From JADJSS01 sp046329815 (lineage in GTDB: Bacteria > Bacteroidota > Bacteroidia > Chitinophagales > JADIYW01): a stretch of 64,000 nucleotides of DNA. The stretch covers positions 496,001-560,000 of the forward strand of contig JAXLTY010000002.1 in the NCBI GenBank assembly GCA_046329815.1, read 5' to 3'. The stretch's first letter is position 1. Every line of letters starts with the position of its first letter. Shown here in pieces: positions 16,459 through 25,986 of the stretch. The notes beneath the pieces are model-generated. The model did not search any database, was not told where the DNA came from, and saw only the letters and a program-made list of their open reading frames with translations. A program made the translations under genes and the position numbers.

Positions 16459-19425
16459 ATGATTTACGATTACAAAGAAATAGAAGAAAAAGCACGCCAA
16501 AAGTGGAACTACAATAATCCTGAAAAATCAGTCTATAAAGTTGATACCAAAAGCGATAAACCAAAGTATTATGTGCTCGATATGTTTCCGTATCCAAGTG
16601 GTGCAGGTTTGCATGTAGGTCATCCGCTGGGCTATATTTTTTCTGATATTTATGCGCGCTACAAACGCATGAAAGGTTTTAATGTATTGCATCCAATGGG
16701 TTTTGATGCATTCGGTTTGCCTGCAGAACAATACGCCATTCAAACAGGTCAGCATCCTGAAATTACTACAGAAAAAAATATTGAAACATACATTGAGCAG
16801 TTAAAGAAAATTGGTTTCTCTTATGATTGGTCGCGACAAGTGACTACTTGCAAACCAGAATACTACAAGCATACACAATGGATTTTTCTTCAACTATATA
16901 ATTCTGTTTATTGCAATAAAAATCAATGTGCGTATCATATTTCTGTGTTGATTAAACATTTTGAAGAGCACGGAAATCATAATAATACAGCATACACAAC
17001 GACAGATGTTCCTGCATTTTCTGCGGAAGAATGGAAATCGTATTCACCAAAACAACAACAAGATATTCTGATGGAATATCGCTTAGCATATCAGAAAGAA
17101 TCTTTTGTCAATTGGTGTCCTGCATTAGGAACGGTTTTGGCAAATGATGAAATCGTAAATGGTGTTTCAGAACGTGGCGGTCATCCGGTGGAAAAGAAAA
17201 AAATGTCGCAGTGGTTCTTGCGCATCACGGCGTATGCAGAGCGTTTGTTGCAAGGTTTGGAAACACTGGATTGGAGCGAAAGTATGAAAGATATGCAGCG
17301 CAACTGGATTGGAAAATCAACAGGAGCGATGGTGTCTTTTCCGTTAAAAGATCACGCAGAAAAAATTGATGTTTTTACAACAAGAGTAGATACGATTTTC
17401 GGCGTGTTGTTTTTAGTGATTGCGCCTGAACATGATTTGGTCAGCCAAATCACAACACCTGAATATAAAGATGCGGTCGATGCGTATGTAAAATTATGTG
17501 CATCAAAATCTGATATTGAACGACAAGCAGAAAAGCAAGTATCAGGACAATTCACTGGTGCGCATGTATTGCATCCGTTTACGCAAACAGAAGTGCCTGT
17601 GTTTATTGCTGATTATGTATTGGCTGGTTATGGAACAGGTGCTGTAATGGCTGTGCCTTCAGGCGATCAGCGCGATTATTTATTTGCGAAAAAATTTGAC
17701 TTGCCAATCATTCCGATTTTAGATGCACAACAAAATTTAGACAATGAAGCTGATGCGACGAAAGAAGGTAAATACATCAATTCTGATTTTATCAATGGCT
17801 TGAATTATGCAGCAGCAACAGCTTTATTAATTCAAAAACTGGAAGAACAAAAAATCGGCTATGGCAAAGTGAATTTCCGTATGCGCGATGCCGGCTATTC
17901 GCGACAAAGATATTGGGGCGAGCCGTTTCCAATTTATTATGATAAAGACGGAATTATACATACAGTGGCAGAAGATAAGTTACCGGTTACGTTGCCAAAA
18001 GTAGAGTCTTATAAACCAACAGGCACTGGCGAAAGTCCGTTGGCAACCGCTACAGATTGGGTAACGCAGAATGGTGTAAGCACGCGCATGGAAACCGATA
18101 CCATGCCAGGTTATGCTGGTAGTTCGTGGTATTTCCTGCGTTACATGGATCCGGAAAATCCAAGCGAGTTAGTAAGTAAAGAAGCGCAGGAATATTGGCA
18201 GAATGTAGATTTTTATGTTGGCGGTTCTGAACATGCAGTTGGTCATTTATTGTACTCGCGTTTCTGGCATAAATTCTTAAAAGACATTGGCAAAGTAAGC
18301 ACAGAAGAACCGTTTAAAAAAATGGTGAACCAAGGAATGATTCAAGGTGTGAGTAAGTTTGTTGATAGAATAGTTTTTAAAAAAGATGATAAACAACGAA
18401 ATAAAATTCCAATATATATTACAAAAGGAAGGAGTTTACCAAATATTCATTATGTAGATAACTATTTAATTAATGAATACAAAGCTGATGATTTAATGTT
18501 TACAGATGAAGAATTGAATTTACAATCAACAGAAAACTCAGATGATATTTTTGATAAAAATATTTTTAATTCACAAGTTCATCATGAGATACAAAGAATT
18601 CATGTCGATATAAAATATGTTGATTCAAAAGATAATTTAGACTTCAAAAAATTAATTGAAGAAGATATGTCTGGAAATTTTAAGGATGCTGTATTTGTGA
18701 AAGAATTAGATGGTAATTTCTATTGTTCTAGCGAAGTCGAAAAAATGTCTAAATCAAAGTTCAATGTGGTAAATCCTGATCAAATCATTGAACAATATGG
18801 TGCAGATACTTTCCGCATGTATGAAATGTTTTTAGGACCAATCGACACCGCAAAACCTTGGGACACGAATGGTATTTCCGGTGTGGCTAACTTCATTCGT
18901 AAATTCTGGCGTTTATTTTATGACGACCTTGGAACACCAAAGAATCTTGACATTGCAGCAACAGACGAAGAATTAAAAATACTACATAAAGCTATCAAAA
19001 AAGTAAACCAGGATATTGAGAATTTAAGTTTTAATACGTGTGTTTCTACCTTTATGATTTGTGTAAATGATTTGTCAAAACTGAAAACAGTTTCTAAATC
19101 TACATTACAAAATGTGCTGAAACTCATCGCGCCGTTTGCGCCACACACTGCAGATGTTTTATGGACGAATTTAGGCAACACCAATTCTGTAGTGGACGCT
19201 GATTTTCCAACGCATGATGAAAAATATTTGACAGAATCAACATTCACGTATCCAATTCAAATTAATGGCAAACACAGAACCAACATCGAATTGCCGCTAG
19301 ACATGGAAAATGATGAAATCCAGAAAGTAGTAATGGCTAATGAAACCGTACAAAAATTCACCGAAAACAAAGAACCAAAGAAATTTATCGTGGTGAAAGG
19401 CAGAATTGTGAATGTTGTGGTTTAA
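16459..19425 (+). CDS. leuS: leucine--tRNA ligase
   Basis: A 988-residue class I aminoacyl-tRNA synthetase. The HIGH-type motif PYPSGAGLHVGHPLGY is near residues 44-59, the CP1 editing domain is recognisable (TTRVDTIFGVLFL), the tryptophan-rich GSSWYFLRYMDPENP region is present, and KMSKSKFN lies near 762. The Bacteroidota-type insert around YTTTDVPAFSAEEWKSYSP is also seen. Between GMIQG (about 628) and KMSKS the leucine-specific region is unusually long (about 130 residues) and its DNA (18355-18735) is visibly more A/T-rich than the flanks. The frame is intact and all catalytic parts are present. Confidence 0.97.
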   Translation: MIYDYKEIEEKARQKWNYNNPEKSVYKVDTKSDKPKYYVLDMFPYPSGAGLHVGHPLGYIFSDIYARYKRMKGFNVLHPMGFDAFGLPAEQYAIQTGQHPEITTEKNIETYIEQLKKIGFSYDWSRQVTTCKPEYYKHTQWIFLQLYNSVYCNKNQCAYHISVLIKHFEEHGNHNNTAYTTTDVPAFSAEEWKSYSPKQQQDILMEYRLAYQKESFVNWCPALGTVLANDEIVNGVSERGGHPVEKKKMSQWFLRITAYAERLLQGLETLDWSESMKDMQRNWIGKSTGAMVSFPLKDHAEKIDVFTTRVDTIFGVLFLVIAPEHDLVSQITTPEYKDAVDAYVKLCASKSDIERQAEKQVSGQFTGAHVLHPFTQTEVPVFIADYVLAGYGTGAVMAVPSGDQRDYLFAKKFDLPIIPILDAQQNLDNEADATKEGKYINSDFINGLNYAAATALLIQKLEEQKIGYGKVNFRMRDAGYSRQRYWGEPFPIYYDKDGIIHTVAEDKLPVTLPKVESYKPTGTGESPLATATDWVTQNGVSTRMETDTMPGYAGSSWYFLRYMDPENPSELVSKEAQEYWQNVDFYVGGSEHAVGHLLYSRFWHKFLKDIGKVSTEEPFKKMVNQGMIQGVSKFVDRIVFKKDDKQRNKIPIYITKGRSLPNIHYVDNYLINEYKADDLMFTDEELNLQSTENSDDIFDKNIFNSQVHHEIQRIHVDIKYVDSKDNLDFKKLIEEDMSGNFKDAVFVKELDGNFYCSSEVEKMSKSKFNVVNPDQIIEQYGADTFRMYEMFLGPIDTAKPWDTNGISGVANFIRKFWRLFYDDLGTPKNLDIAATDEELKILHKAIKKVNQDIENLSFNTCVSTFMICVNDLSKLKTVSKSTLQNVLKLIAPFAPHTADVLWTNLGNTNSVVDADFPTHDEKYLTESTFTYPIQINGKHRTNIELPLDMENDEIQKVVMANETVQKFTENKEPKKFIVVKGRIVNVVV

Positions 19426-19463
19426 TTTTTTAGATTTTCCTGTAATATTTTATTAAACAAGAC

Positions 19464-19486
19464 TACCAATTTATGATTAATTGGTA
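19464..19486. other. hairpin after leuS
   Basis: Perfect 8-bp inverted repeat TACCAATT/AATTGGTA with a 7-nt loop in the leuS - protease spacer. There is no T-run on the right. It may be a weak terminator or a protein-binding site. Confidence 0.4.
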
Positions 19487-19525
19487 ACTATTAACATTTC
19501 AAATGTTAAATAATTAACAACTGAA

Positions 19526-19554
19526 TTGAAATTAACAAGATTTAATTAAATTTA
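19526..19554 (+). promoter_or_regulatory. promoter for the M36 protease gene
   Basis: TTG (19526-19528), 18 nt, TAAATTTA (19547-19554). The spacing and the A-ending -7 box match the promoter proposed for the RemB-like gene. Confidence 0.4.
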
Positions 19555-19575
19555 CACAACTAAAGCAATTAAATA

Positions 19576-22500
19576 ATGAGAAGAAACAGTACACTAACTT
19601 TAATGTTGGTCTTATTTTCTTTGTTGTCTTTTTCTACAAATACAAAAGATTACAAAGCGGTAGCAATCAAATACATTAAGGATCACAAAAATGATTTACA
19701 ACTTTCAGATCAGGATATCGCTGATTTGGTAGTTGCAAAACAGTATCACGATGACTTTACAAATTTCGATCGCGTGATCTTCCAGCAATCTGTTAACGGA
19801 TTAAAACTGAAAAACGGATACATTGGTATTCACTTAAAAGATGGTGTGGTATTCAATGCTACAACAAATGGTGTTTTTGATTTGAAAAAACAAATCACAA
19901 CTACAACACCAACTGTCTTAGCAAAAAATGCATTAACAACTGCTTACCAGTTGGTTTATCCTGATTTAAGCAAAATTGTCGGACAAGGCAGATACAATGC
20001 GAATGATAAAGTATATGTATTCGGTAATGAAAATGATTTGGACAATTATGCTGAAGCAAGATTGATGTTGGTTATGGATAATCAGCAAAAACCTTACTTA
20101 GCATGGGAAATCGGTTTTGGTAACAGCAAAGCAACTAATGTATGGAATATTGAGATCAATGCTATTGATGGTTCTGTTATTGCAAAAAGAGATATGGTTT
20201 TACATTGCGATTTCGGAAGAGGTTGCTATTTGCAATCAAATTCATCTGAAAGACAATCTTTCGATCAAACCAGTGGTTCATCTACAAGTGGAACATCAGG
20301 TATTGATCAACAAGTTCAAGCTGCTAGTTCATACAGAGTTTATCCATATTACACTGAATCTCCGGCTTATGGATCTAGAATTTTAGTATCAGATCCTGAA
20401 GATCTCACTGCTTCACCATATGGTTGGCATGACACTAACGGCGCAGCAGGTGCTGAATCTACTAAAACTCGAGGCAATAATGTTAATACGTATTCCGACA
20501 AAGACGCAAACAATGCGGTAAATCCTACTTCTGGCGTAGATAATAATTATGCTGATGGTGGTGCTGCATTAAACTTTGATTTACCGCTTGATTTTAGTAC
20601 ACAATTAGATACACTTGCTAATTCAAGAGCAATTCAGGTACAATTATTTTACATGAATAATATCATGCATGATATCATGTATAAAAACGGTTTTACAAAA
20701 GATAATGCAAACTTCCAGTCAAATAACTATGGTGGTAGTACGGCAACAGATAATGACCCTGTAAATGCAGAAGCGCATGATGGTTCAGGTACAAATAATG
20801 CTAATTTTTACGCGTCTCCGGATGGTACAAACTCTACTTTTGACAGAACGCGTATGCAAATGTACATGTGGGATGGCACGCCACCTTCTACTTTAAATTA
20901 TAACGCTCCTGCATCCATCGCTGAAAATGATGTTGCACATGGTTCACAAAATGGTTGGGGACCTTGTTCTTATAATGTTACTGGAGCGGTAGCAGTAGCT
21001 ACTAGTGCAACAGCACCATCAAATTATGTATGTGGCGCTGTAAACAATGCAGCTCAAGTTACTGGCAAAATTGCTTTAATCGATAGAGGTGATTGTAATT
21101 TCTCAGAGAAAGTATTGAATGCACAAAATGCTGGTGCAATTGGCGTAATTATAATTAACCGTCAATCTGCCGGAGATTCTCTAATTGGTATGGCTGCCGG
21201 TACAAGTGCGGCTGGTGTTACAATTCCTGCGATGTTTGTTACATATGCGTACGGACAATTGTTAAAAAATAATATTGCAACAGCAAATGTTACAATGACT
21301 AGAGTTTCTACTAATAATTGCCTAGATTTTGATGGCTCTTTAGATAATGGTATTGTGTCTCATGAATATGGTCACGGTATATCTAATCGTTTAACAAATT
21401 CAGCAGGTGGTAACTCATGCTTAAATAATGCAGAAGAAGCTGGTGAAGGTTGGAGTGATTTCTTTGCTTTATATTTAACTAGAAAGCCTGCAGACACTAA
21501 AAACACAGAAAGAGGTATTGGTAACTATGCAGTGGGATTACCTTCTACAGGTCAAGGTATTCGTAGATATCCATATTCTTATGATATGTCTATCAATCCA
21601 TTAACGTATGCAGATATGGCTGCTAGCCCTGAGGTACATGATATTGGTGAAATTTGGTGTTCTGCTGTTTGGGATATGTATTGGCTATTTGTTGAGAAAG
21701 ATGGTTACAGTTCAGATTATTATGCTGGTAATGCTGGTAATAACAAAGCTCTGAAAGTAGTATTAGAAGGTTTAAAACAACAAAAATGTAGCCCAGGTTT
21801 CTTGGATTCAAGAAATGCCATTTTAAAAGCAGACTCAATATTATATGGTTATGCTCATAAGTGTGAGATTTGGACAGCATTTGCTCGTCGTGGAATGGGT
21901 TATTCTGCTATTCAGGGTTCTTCAGCGAGCGCAACTGACCAAACCGCAGCATTTAATTTGCCACCTTCTTGCTCAACGACACCGACGGCAACGGCGAGTT
22001 TCACGTTAAGTGACACGGTATTTTGTGTGGGCGGCAGTACTACGTTGACGAGTACGTCAACGGCGAATAATGGTGGTACATTAGATTCAATCCGTTGGAC
22101 GATTACGGGAGGCACACCATCGACATCAACCTCTACTACGGTATCACCGGTATTCAACACAGCAGGTACTTACAGCATAAGTTTAATAGCATACACACAT
22201 AGCGGAGCGACAGTAATACCAAGCACGGTAGTGACGAAAACGGTACGAGTTAAAGCTAAACCGACTGTAGGCGTAAACTCACCGGCAATTTGTTCAGGCG
22301 CAACAGCCACGTTGACAGCAACTGGCGCAACGACCTATACATGGACAGGGGGCTTGACAGGTAATCCTGCGACTACACCGGTCTTAACGAGCAATGCAAG
22401 TTATACAGTAACAGGCACCACGGATGGTTGTACGAATACAGCGGTAGCGACAGTAACAGTGAATGCACGACCTACAGTGTCAGTAAACTCACCGACGATT

Positions 22501-24669
22501 TGTTCAGGAACAACAGCGACATTAACAGCAACGGGAGCGGATAGCTATAGCTGGACAGGTGGCTTGACAGGTAACCCTGCGACTACGCCAGCCTTAACTA
22601 GCAATGCAAGTTATACAGTAACAGGGACATCAAGCGGATGTACAAATACGGCAGTAGCAACGGTAACAGTAACGGCACTACCAAACGTAGGAGTAAACTC
22701 ACCGACGATTTGTTCAGGAACAACAGCTACGTTGACAGCAACAGGAGCAACGAGCTATACATGGACAGGCGGATTAACAGGCAACCCTGCAACGACACCA
22801 GTATTGACAAGCAATGCAAGTTATACAGTAACAGGAACAGCGAATGGTTGTACAAAAACAGCAGTAGCTACGGTAACGGTAACTACGCCGCCAACGGTAA
22901 GTGTTAACTCACCAACAATTTGTTCAGGACAAACAGCTACGCTGACAGCGAGTGGTAATGCAACGACCTATACATGGACAGGTTTAACAGGTAATCCTGC
23001 AACGACACCTGCATTGACATCAAATACGAGCTATACGGTAACTGGGACAACCGGTACATGTAGTGCTACAGCAGTAGCGACAGTAACAGTAACGGCACTT
23101 CCGACAGTATCTGTAAACAATCCAACGATCTGTTCAGGACAAACAGCGACATTGACAGCGAACGGAGCAACGACGTATACATGGACAGGCGGCTTGACAG
23201 GTAACCCTGCAACGACACCTGCATTAACATCGAATACGAGCTATACAGTAACAGGAACATCAAGTGGTTGTACCAATACGGCAGTGGCAACGGTAACAGT
23301 AACGCCACTTCCAAATGTGACGGTTAACTCACCGAGCATCTGTGCGGGTTCAACAGCGACGTTGACAGCAACGGGAGCGACAAGTTATTCATGGACAGGC
23401 GGTTTAAGCGGCAATCCTGTGACGACACCTGTATTGAACACAACGACATCATATACAGTAACCGGAACAACAGGCAGTTGTTCAAAAACGGCGGTAGCGA
23501 CAGTAACAGTAAATACGACAGCACCTACGGTTACAATCACACCCAATCCTGCAAGCGTATGTAACGGAGATCCAATTACGTTGACCGCAAACGGAGCGGA
23601 TAACTATACCTGGTCACAAGGCGGTTCAACGACAAATACCTATACATTTACACCGTCAGGCAATGTAACGGTAAGTGTAAGCGGAACGTTGACAGGTTGT
23701 ACATCAGCAGGGAATGCCTCTGTAAATGTTACTGTTAAACCTAAGCCGACGGTAGGCGTAAACTCGCCAAGTATTTGTTCAGGAACGACAGCTACCTTAA
23801 CAGCGAATGGAGCGACCACATATACATGGACAGGCGGTTTGTCAGGTAATCCTGCAACGACGCCTGCTTTGACAAGCAATACAAGCTATACAGTAACCGG
23901 AACAACAGATGGTTGTACAGGCACTGCAGTAGCAGCAGTAACGGTCAATGCGTTACCAACCGTATCGGTTAATTCACCGAGCATATGTTCAGGTGAGACA
24001 GCAACGTTGACGGCAAGTGGTAATGCAACGAGCTACAGTTGGACAGGCGGTTTAAGCGGTAATCCTGCAACGACGCCAGTACTAACAAGCAATACAAGCT
24101 ATACGGTAACGGGATCGAACGGAAGCTGTACAGGTACAGCGGTAGCGAATGTAACGGTTAACACGACACCTGCACAATCAACGATCTCGCAAGGAGCTGG
24201 CTTTGATACGATCTTTTCGAGTACAGTGGTAGCAGGAGCTACGTATAAATGGTACTTAAACGGCAGTACAACACCTGTTGCAACGACCAGTACGCCATAT
24301 TATAAATTTACGACAGTAGGTTTATATACGGTAGTGGTAGTAAGCAGCAGCAACTGTAGTTCACCGATATCGGCATCATTCAGTACACAGCCACCGTTAG
24401 GAGTTAAGACGAGTGATAATGTTAAGGTGTTGCAGATCTATCCGAATCCTACAGATGGCAGATTGGTATTGAATATTGGTTTATCGAAGTTGTCTAATGT
24501 ACAGATGAAGATATATAGTTCAGAAGGCAGAGAGATGTACAGCAATGTAATAGGTTTAACGAAAGAGATCAATCAGGAGTTGAACATCAACAGTTACGCG
24601 AAAGGCATCTACATTTTGAAATTACAGGTGGATGATGAGACTATTTATCAGAAAGTGGTAAGACAGTAA
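19576..24669 (+). CDS. secreted M36 (fungalysin-type) metalloprotease with repeat array and T9SS sorting domain
   Basis: A 1697-residue protein. A signal peptide (1-22) is followed by an FTP-like propeptide and the M36 catalytic region (MNNIMHDIMYKNGF; zinc site HEYGH at 596-600; the third-ligand segment EAGEGWSDFF about 30 residues later). A PA domain is inserted (about 450-570, KIALIDRGDCNFSEKV). A PKD-like domain (about 800-890) and nine ~70-residue Thr-rich Ig-like repeats (896-1531) follow. The last 75 residues are a type A T9SS sorting domain (IYPNPTDGRL to KVVRQ). It should be exported, cross the outer membrane by T9SS, be anchored or released, and degrade proteins. Codon choice shifts sharply near nt 21950 toward ACG/GCG. 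It has its own promoter and a strong terminator. Confidence 0.93.
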   Translation: MRRNSTLTLMLVLFSLLSFSTNTKDYKAVAIKYIKDHKNDLQLSDQDIADLVVAKQYHDDFTNFDRVIFQQSVNGLKLKNGYIGIHLKDGVVFNATTNGVFDLKKQITTTTPTVLAKNALTTAYQLVYPDLSKIVGQGRYNANDKVYVFGNENDLDNYAEARLMLVMDNQQKPYLAWEIGFGNSKATNVWNIEINAIDGSVIAKRDMVLHCDFGRGCYLQSNSSERQSFDQTSGSSTSGTSGIDQQVQAASSYRVYPYYTESPAYGSRILVSDPEDLTASPYGWHDTNGAAGAESTKTRGNNVNTYSDKDANNAVNPTSGVDNNYADGGAALNFDLPLDFSTQLDTLANSRAIQVQLFYMNNIMHDIMYKNGFTKDNANFQSNNYGGSTATDNDPVNAEAHDGSGTNNANFYASPDGTNSTFDRTRMQMYMWDGTPPSTLNYNAPASIAENDVAHGSQNGWGPCSYNVTGAVAVATSATAPSNYVCGAVNNAAQVTGKIALIDRGDCNFSEKVLNAQNAGAIGVIIINRQSAGDSLIGMAAGTSAAGVTIPAMFVTYAYGQLLKNNIATANVTMTRVSTNNCLDFDGSLDNGIVSHEYGHGISNRLTNSAGGNSCLNNAEEAGEGWSDFFALYLTRKPADTKNTERGIGNYAVGLPSTGQGIRRYPYSYDMSINPLTYADMAASPEVHDIGEIWCSAVWDMYWLFVEKDGYSSDYYAGNAGNNKALKVVLEGLKQQKCSPGFLDSRNAILKADSILYGYAHKCEIWTAFARRGMGYSAIQGSSASATDQTAAFNLPPSCSTTPTATASFTLSDTVFCVGGSTTLTSTSTANNGGTLDSIRWTITGGTPSTSTSTTVSPVFNTAGTYSISLIAYTHSGATVIPSTVVTKTVRVKAKPTVGVNSPAICSGATATLTATGATTYTWTGGLTGNPATTPVLTSNASYTVTGTTDGCTNTAVATVTVNARPTVSVNSPTICSGTTATLTATGADSYSWTGGLTGNPATTPALTSNASYTVTGTSSGCTNTAVATVTVTALPNVGVNSPTICSGTTATLTATGATSYTWTGGLTGNPATTPVLTSNASYTVTGTANGCTKTAVATVTVTTPPTVSVNSPTICSGQTATLTASGNATTYTWTGLTGNPATTPALTSNTSYTVTGTTGTCSATAVATVTVTALPTVSVNNPTICSGQTATLTANGATTYTWTGGLTGNPATTPALTSNTSYTVTGTSSGCTNTAVATVTVTPLPNVTVNSPSICAGSTATLTATGATSYSWTGGLSGNPVTTPVLNTTTSYTVTGTTGSCSKTAVATVTVNTTAPTVTITPNPASVCNGDPITLTANGADNYTWSQGGSTTNTYTFTPSGNVTVSVSGTLTGCTSAGNASVNVTVKPKPTVGVNSPSICSGTTATLTANGATTYTWTGGLSGNPATTPALTSNTSYTVTGTTDGCTGTAVAAVTVNALPTVSVNSPSICSGETATLTASGNATSYSWTGGLSGNPATTPVLTSNTSYTVTGSNGSCTGTAVANVTVNTTPAQSTISQGAGFDTIFSSTVVAGATYKWYLNGSTTPVATTSTPYYKFTTVGLYTVVVVSSSNCSSPISASFSTQPPLGVKTSDNVKVLQIYPNPTDGRLVLNIGLSKLSNVQMKIYSSEGREMYSNVIGLTKEINQELNINSYAKGIYILKLQVDDETIYQKVVRQ
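22261..24168 (+). repeat. nine tandem ~210-bp coding repeats
   Basis: Nine units of about 70 codons, each running from PTVSVNSPTICSG through TATLTATGATSYTWTGG and SYTVTGT to AVATVTV. Eight are near-identical; unit seven (from about 23523, PTVTITPNPASVCNGD) is divergent. The array sits between the PKD-like domain and the T9SS tail. High DNA identity predicts recombination-driven changes in copy number and possible assembly collapse. Confidence 0.9.
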
Positions 24670-24726
24670 TCATAACTTAACTATAACAACGACATGCGTA
24701 TCAGATCAAAACTGATACACAAATCA

Positions 24727-24756
24727 AACCTCGACTTAATTGTCGAGGTTTTTTTT
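24727..24756 (+). terminator. rho-independent terminator after the protease gene
   Basis: Perfect 9-bp stem AACCTCGAC/GTCGAGGTT with a 6-nt loop, followed by a run of T (24749-24756). Confidence 0.9.
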
Positions 24757-24847
24757 ATTTTTTAAAATAAGATAGGTAAAATATATTTTTTAGATTAGTC
24801 TAAAAATATTATTAAATAGATTGAAATCATGAAGTTATTTTTAGTTT

Positions 24848-25612
24848 ATGAAAAATATACTTTGTATTTTGGTTATAGTTTTTCCTTTTTCATTTTATGC
24901 ACAAGAAAAACAAAAAGCGGAAGAAGAATCAATAGCAACTGACCGACCGGATCAAACAGAAACACCAGATGTTGTTCCATTTAAATATTTTCAATTAGAA
25001 ACCGGTTTTAATATTGAAAGCCAGCAAAAGGAATTGACAATAATGCATCCGACAATGTTATGGAAAGTTGGTATTTTTAAATCAACAGAATTACGTTTAA
25101 TAACAGATATTTCTTCGCAAAAGGATTATGACGGAAAATATAAAGTGGGTTTATCGCCAATAGAAATAGGCTTTAAAACTGCTATTTGTGAAGAACGAAA
25201 AGCACGACCTAAGATATCGTTTATAGCACATATGGCCATTCCATATCTATCAACCAAAAATTTAAGAACAAAATATTTTGCACCCAATTTCAGATTTACA
25301 TTAGAACATACGTTGAAGAAGAATATTTCGCTGGGTTATAACGTTGGTATGAAATGGGACGGCGATTCGCCTTATCCATCATTTATTTACACGATTGTAA
25401 ATGGTTTTGATCTTACAGATAAATGGTATTTGTATTACGAATTTTTCGGTGACATTCCGTTAAAAGAAAAGTCAACACATACGTTTGATGGAGGCGTCGC
25501 ATATCTGATTAAAAATAACATGCAAATAGATTTATCTGGTGGTTTTCAATTATATCCATTTATAAAAGGTTGGTATGTATCACTTGGTTATTCTTTCCGT
25601 GTAACGAGGTGA
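24848..25612 (+). CDS. outer-membrane beta-barrel protein (MetA/phenol-degradation-like fold)
   Basis: A 254-residue exported protein. The signal peptide ends near FSFYAQ (19). The mature start contains ATDRPDQTETPDVVP, a phrase common in the transporter-like barrels annotated as 'putative MetA pathway of phenol degradation' (PF13557). Amphipathic strands follow and the chain ends in an aromatic barrel strand (YVSLGYSFRV). The family name does not prove a role in phenol metabolism; most members are uncharacterised outer-membrane proteins. It is monocistronic between a strong terminator and a convergent minus-strand block. Confidence 0.7.
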   Translation: MKNILCILVIVFPFSFYAQEKQKAEEESIATDRPDQTETPDVVPFKYFQLETGFNIESQQKELTIMHPTMLWKVGIFKSTELRLITDISSQKDYDGKYKVGLSPIEIGFKTAICEERKARPKISFIAHMAIPYLSTKNLRTKYFAPNFRFTLEHTLKKNISLGYNVGMKWDGDSPYPSFIYTIVNGFDLTDKWYLYYEFFGDIPLKEKSTHTFDGGVAYLIKNNMQIDLSGGFQLYPFIKGWYVSLGYSFRVTR

Positions 25613-25986
25613 GATATGTGGTTATGGATAAAGATAACTTTTCTGTTTTTTTGACAAAATGGATTAGTATAATTTTATTGGAATTATGTGTTTTATTACC
25701 GAATCGCCTGAGTGTATATTATAAATACATCTTTGATGCATCAAGTATCATTTTATTGTTTAATGTGGTAATGCGTTGTAGTGGCTTTCCTAACGATATA
25801 GATTTCTTTTGCTGTATTATATTGCATATACTGTAAAAGTTCAAAGTTCAGTTTATCTGTTTTATTTAGTTTATAATATGCGCAGTAAAAACAATAAGCA
25901 GAATTAAAAACAGGATAATTAAAACCAAGATATTTTTCATTTTGTCCGTATTCGTTTCATTACGACAGTTTTTTAAGATCACTTTT
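25613..25986. other. intergenic stretch with no clear large gene
   Basis: These 374 bp separate the beta-barrel gene from the convergent CX5C cluster. A plus-strand frame (25570-25836) overlaps the end of the barrel gene and looks like chance. The only candidate gene is the 24-codon minus-strand frame at 25866-25940. I see no strong terminator hairpin, although two convergent genes end here. Confidence 0.5.
25866..25940 (-). CDS. possible 24-residue single-helix membrane peptide
   Basis: A 75-nt minus-strand frame encodes Met-Lys-Asn, a run of about 18 Ile/Leu/Val/Phe residues and a short polar tail (TAHIIN). Composition fits a one-helix membrane microprotein, but short A/T-rich frames often read as hydrophobic by chance. 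It lies 46 bp beyond the stop of the 980-residue CX5C protein on the same strand, so it could share that transcript. Confidence 0.25.
   Translation of the reverse strand: MKNILVLIILFLILLIVFTAHIIN

Noticed and set aside
22261..24168. CRISPR-like periodic repeats
   Set aside because: The period is about 210 bp, in frame and coding for Ig-like repeats; there are no unique spacers and no cas genes.
25570..25836. Plus-strand frame of 88 codons overlapping the end of the beta-barrel gene
   Set aside because: Overlaps the real gene in another frame and has no signal or domain features.
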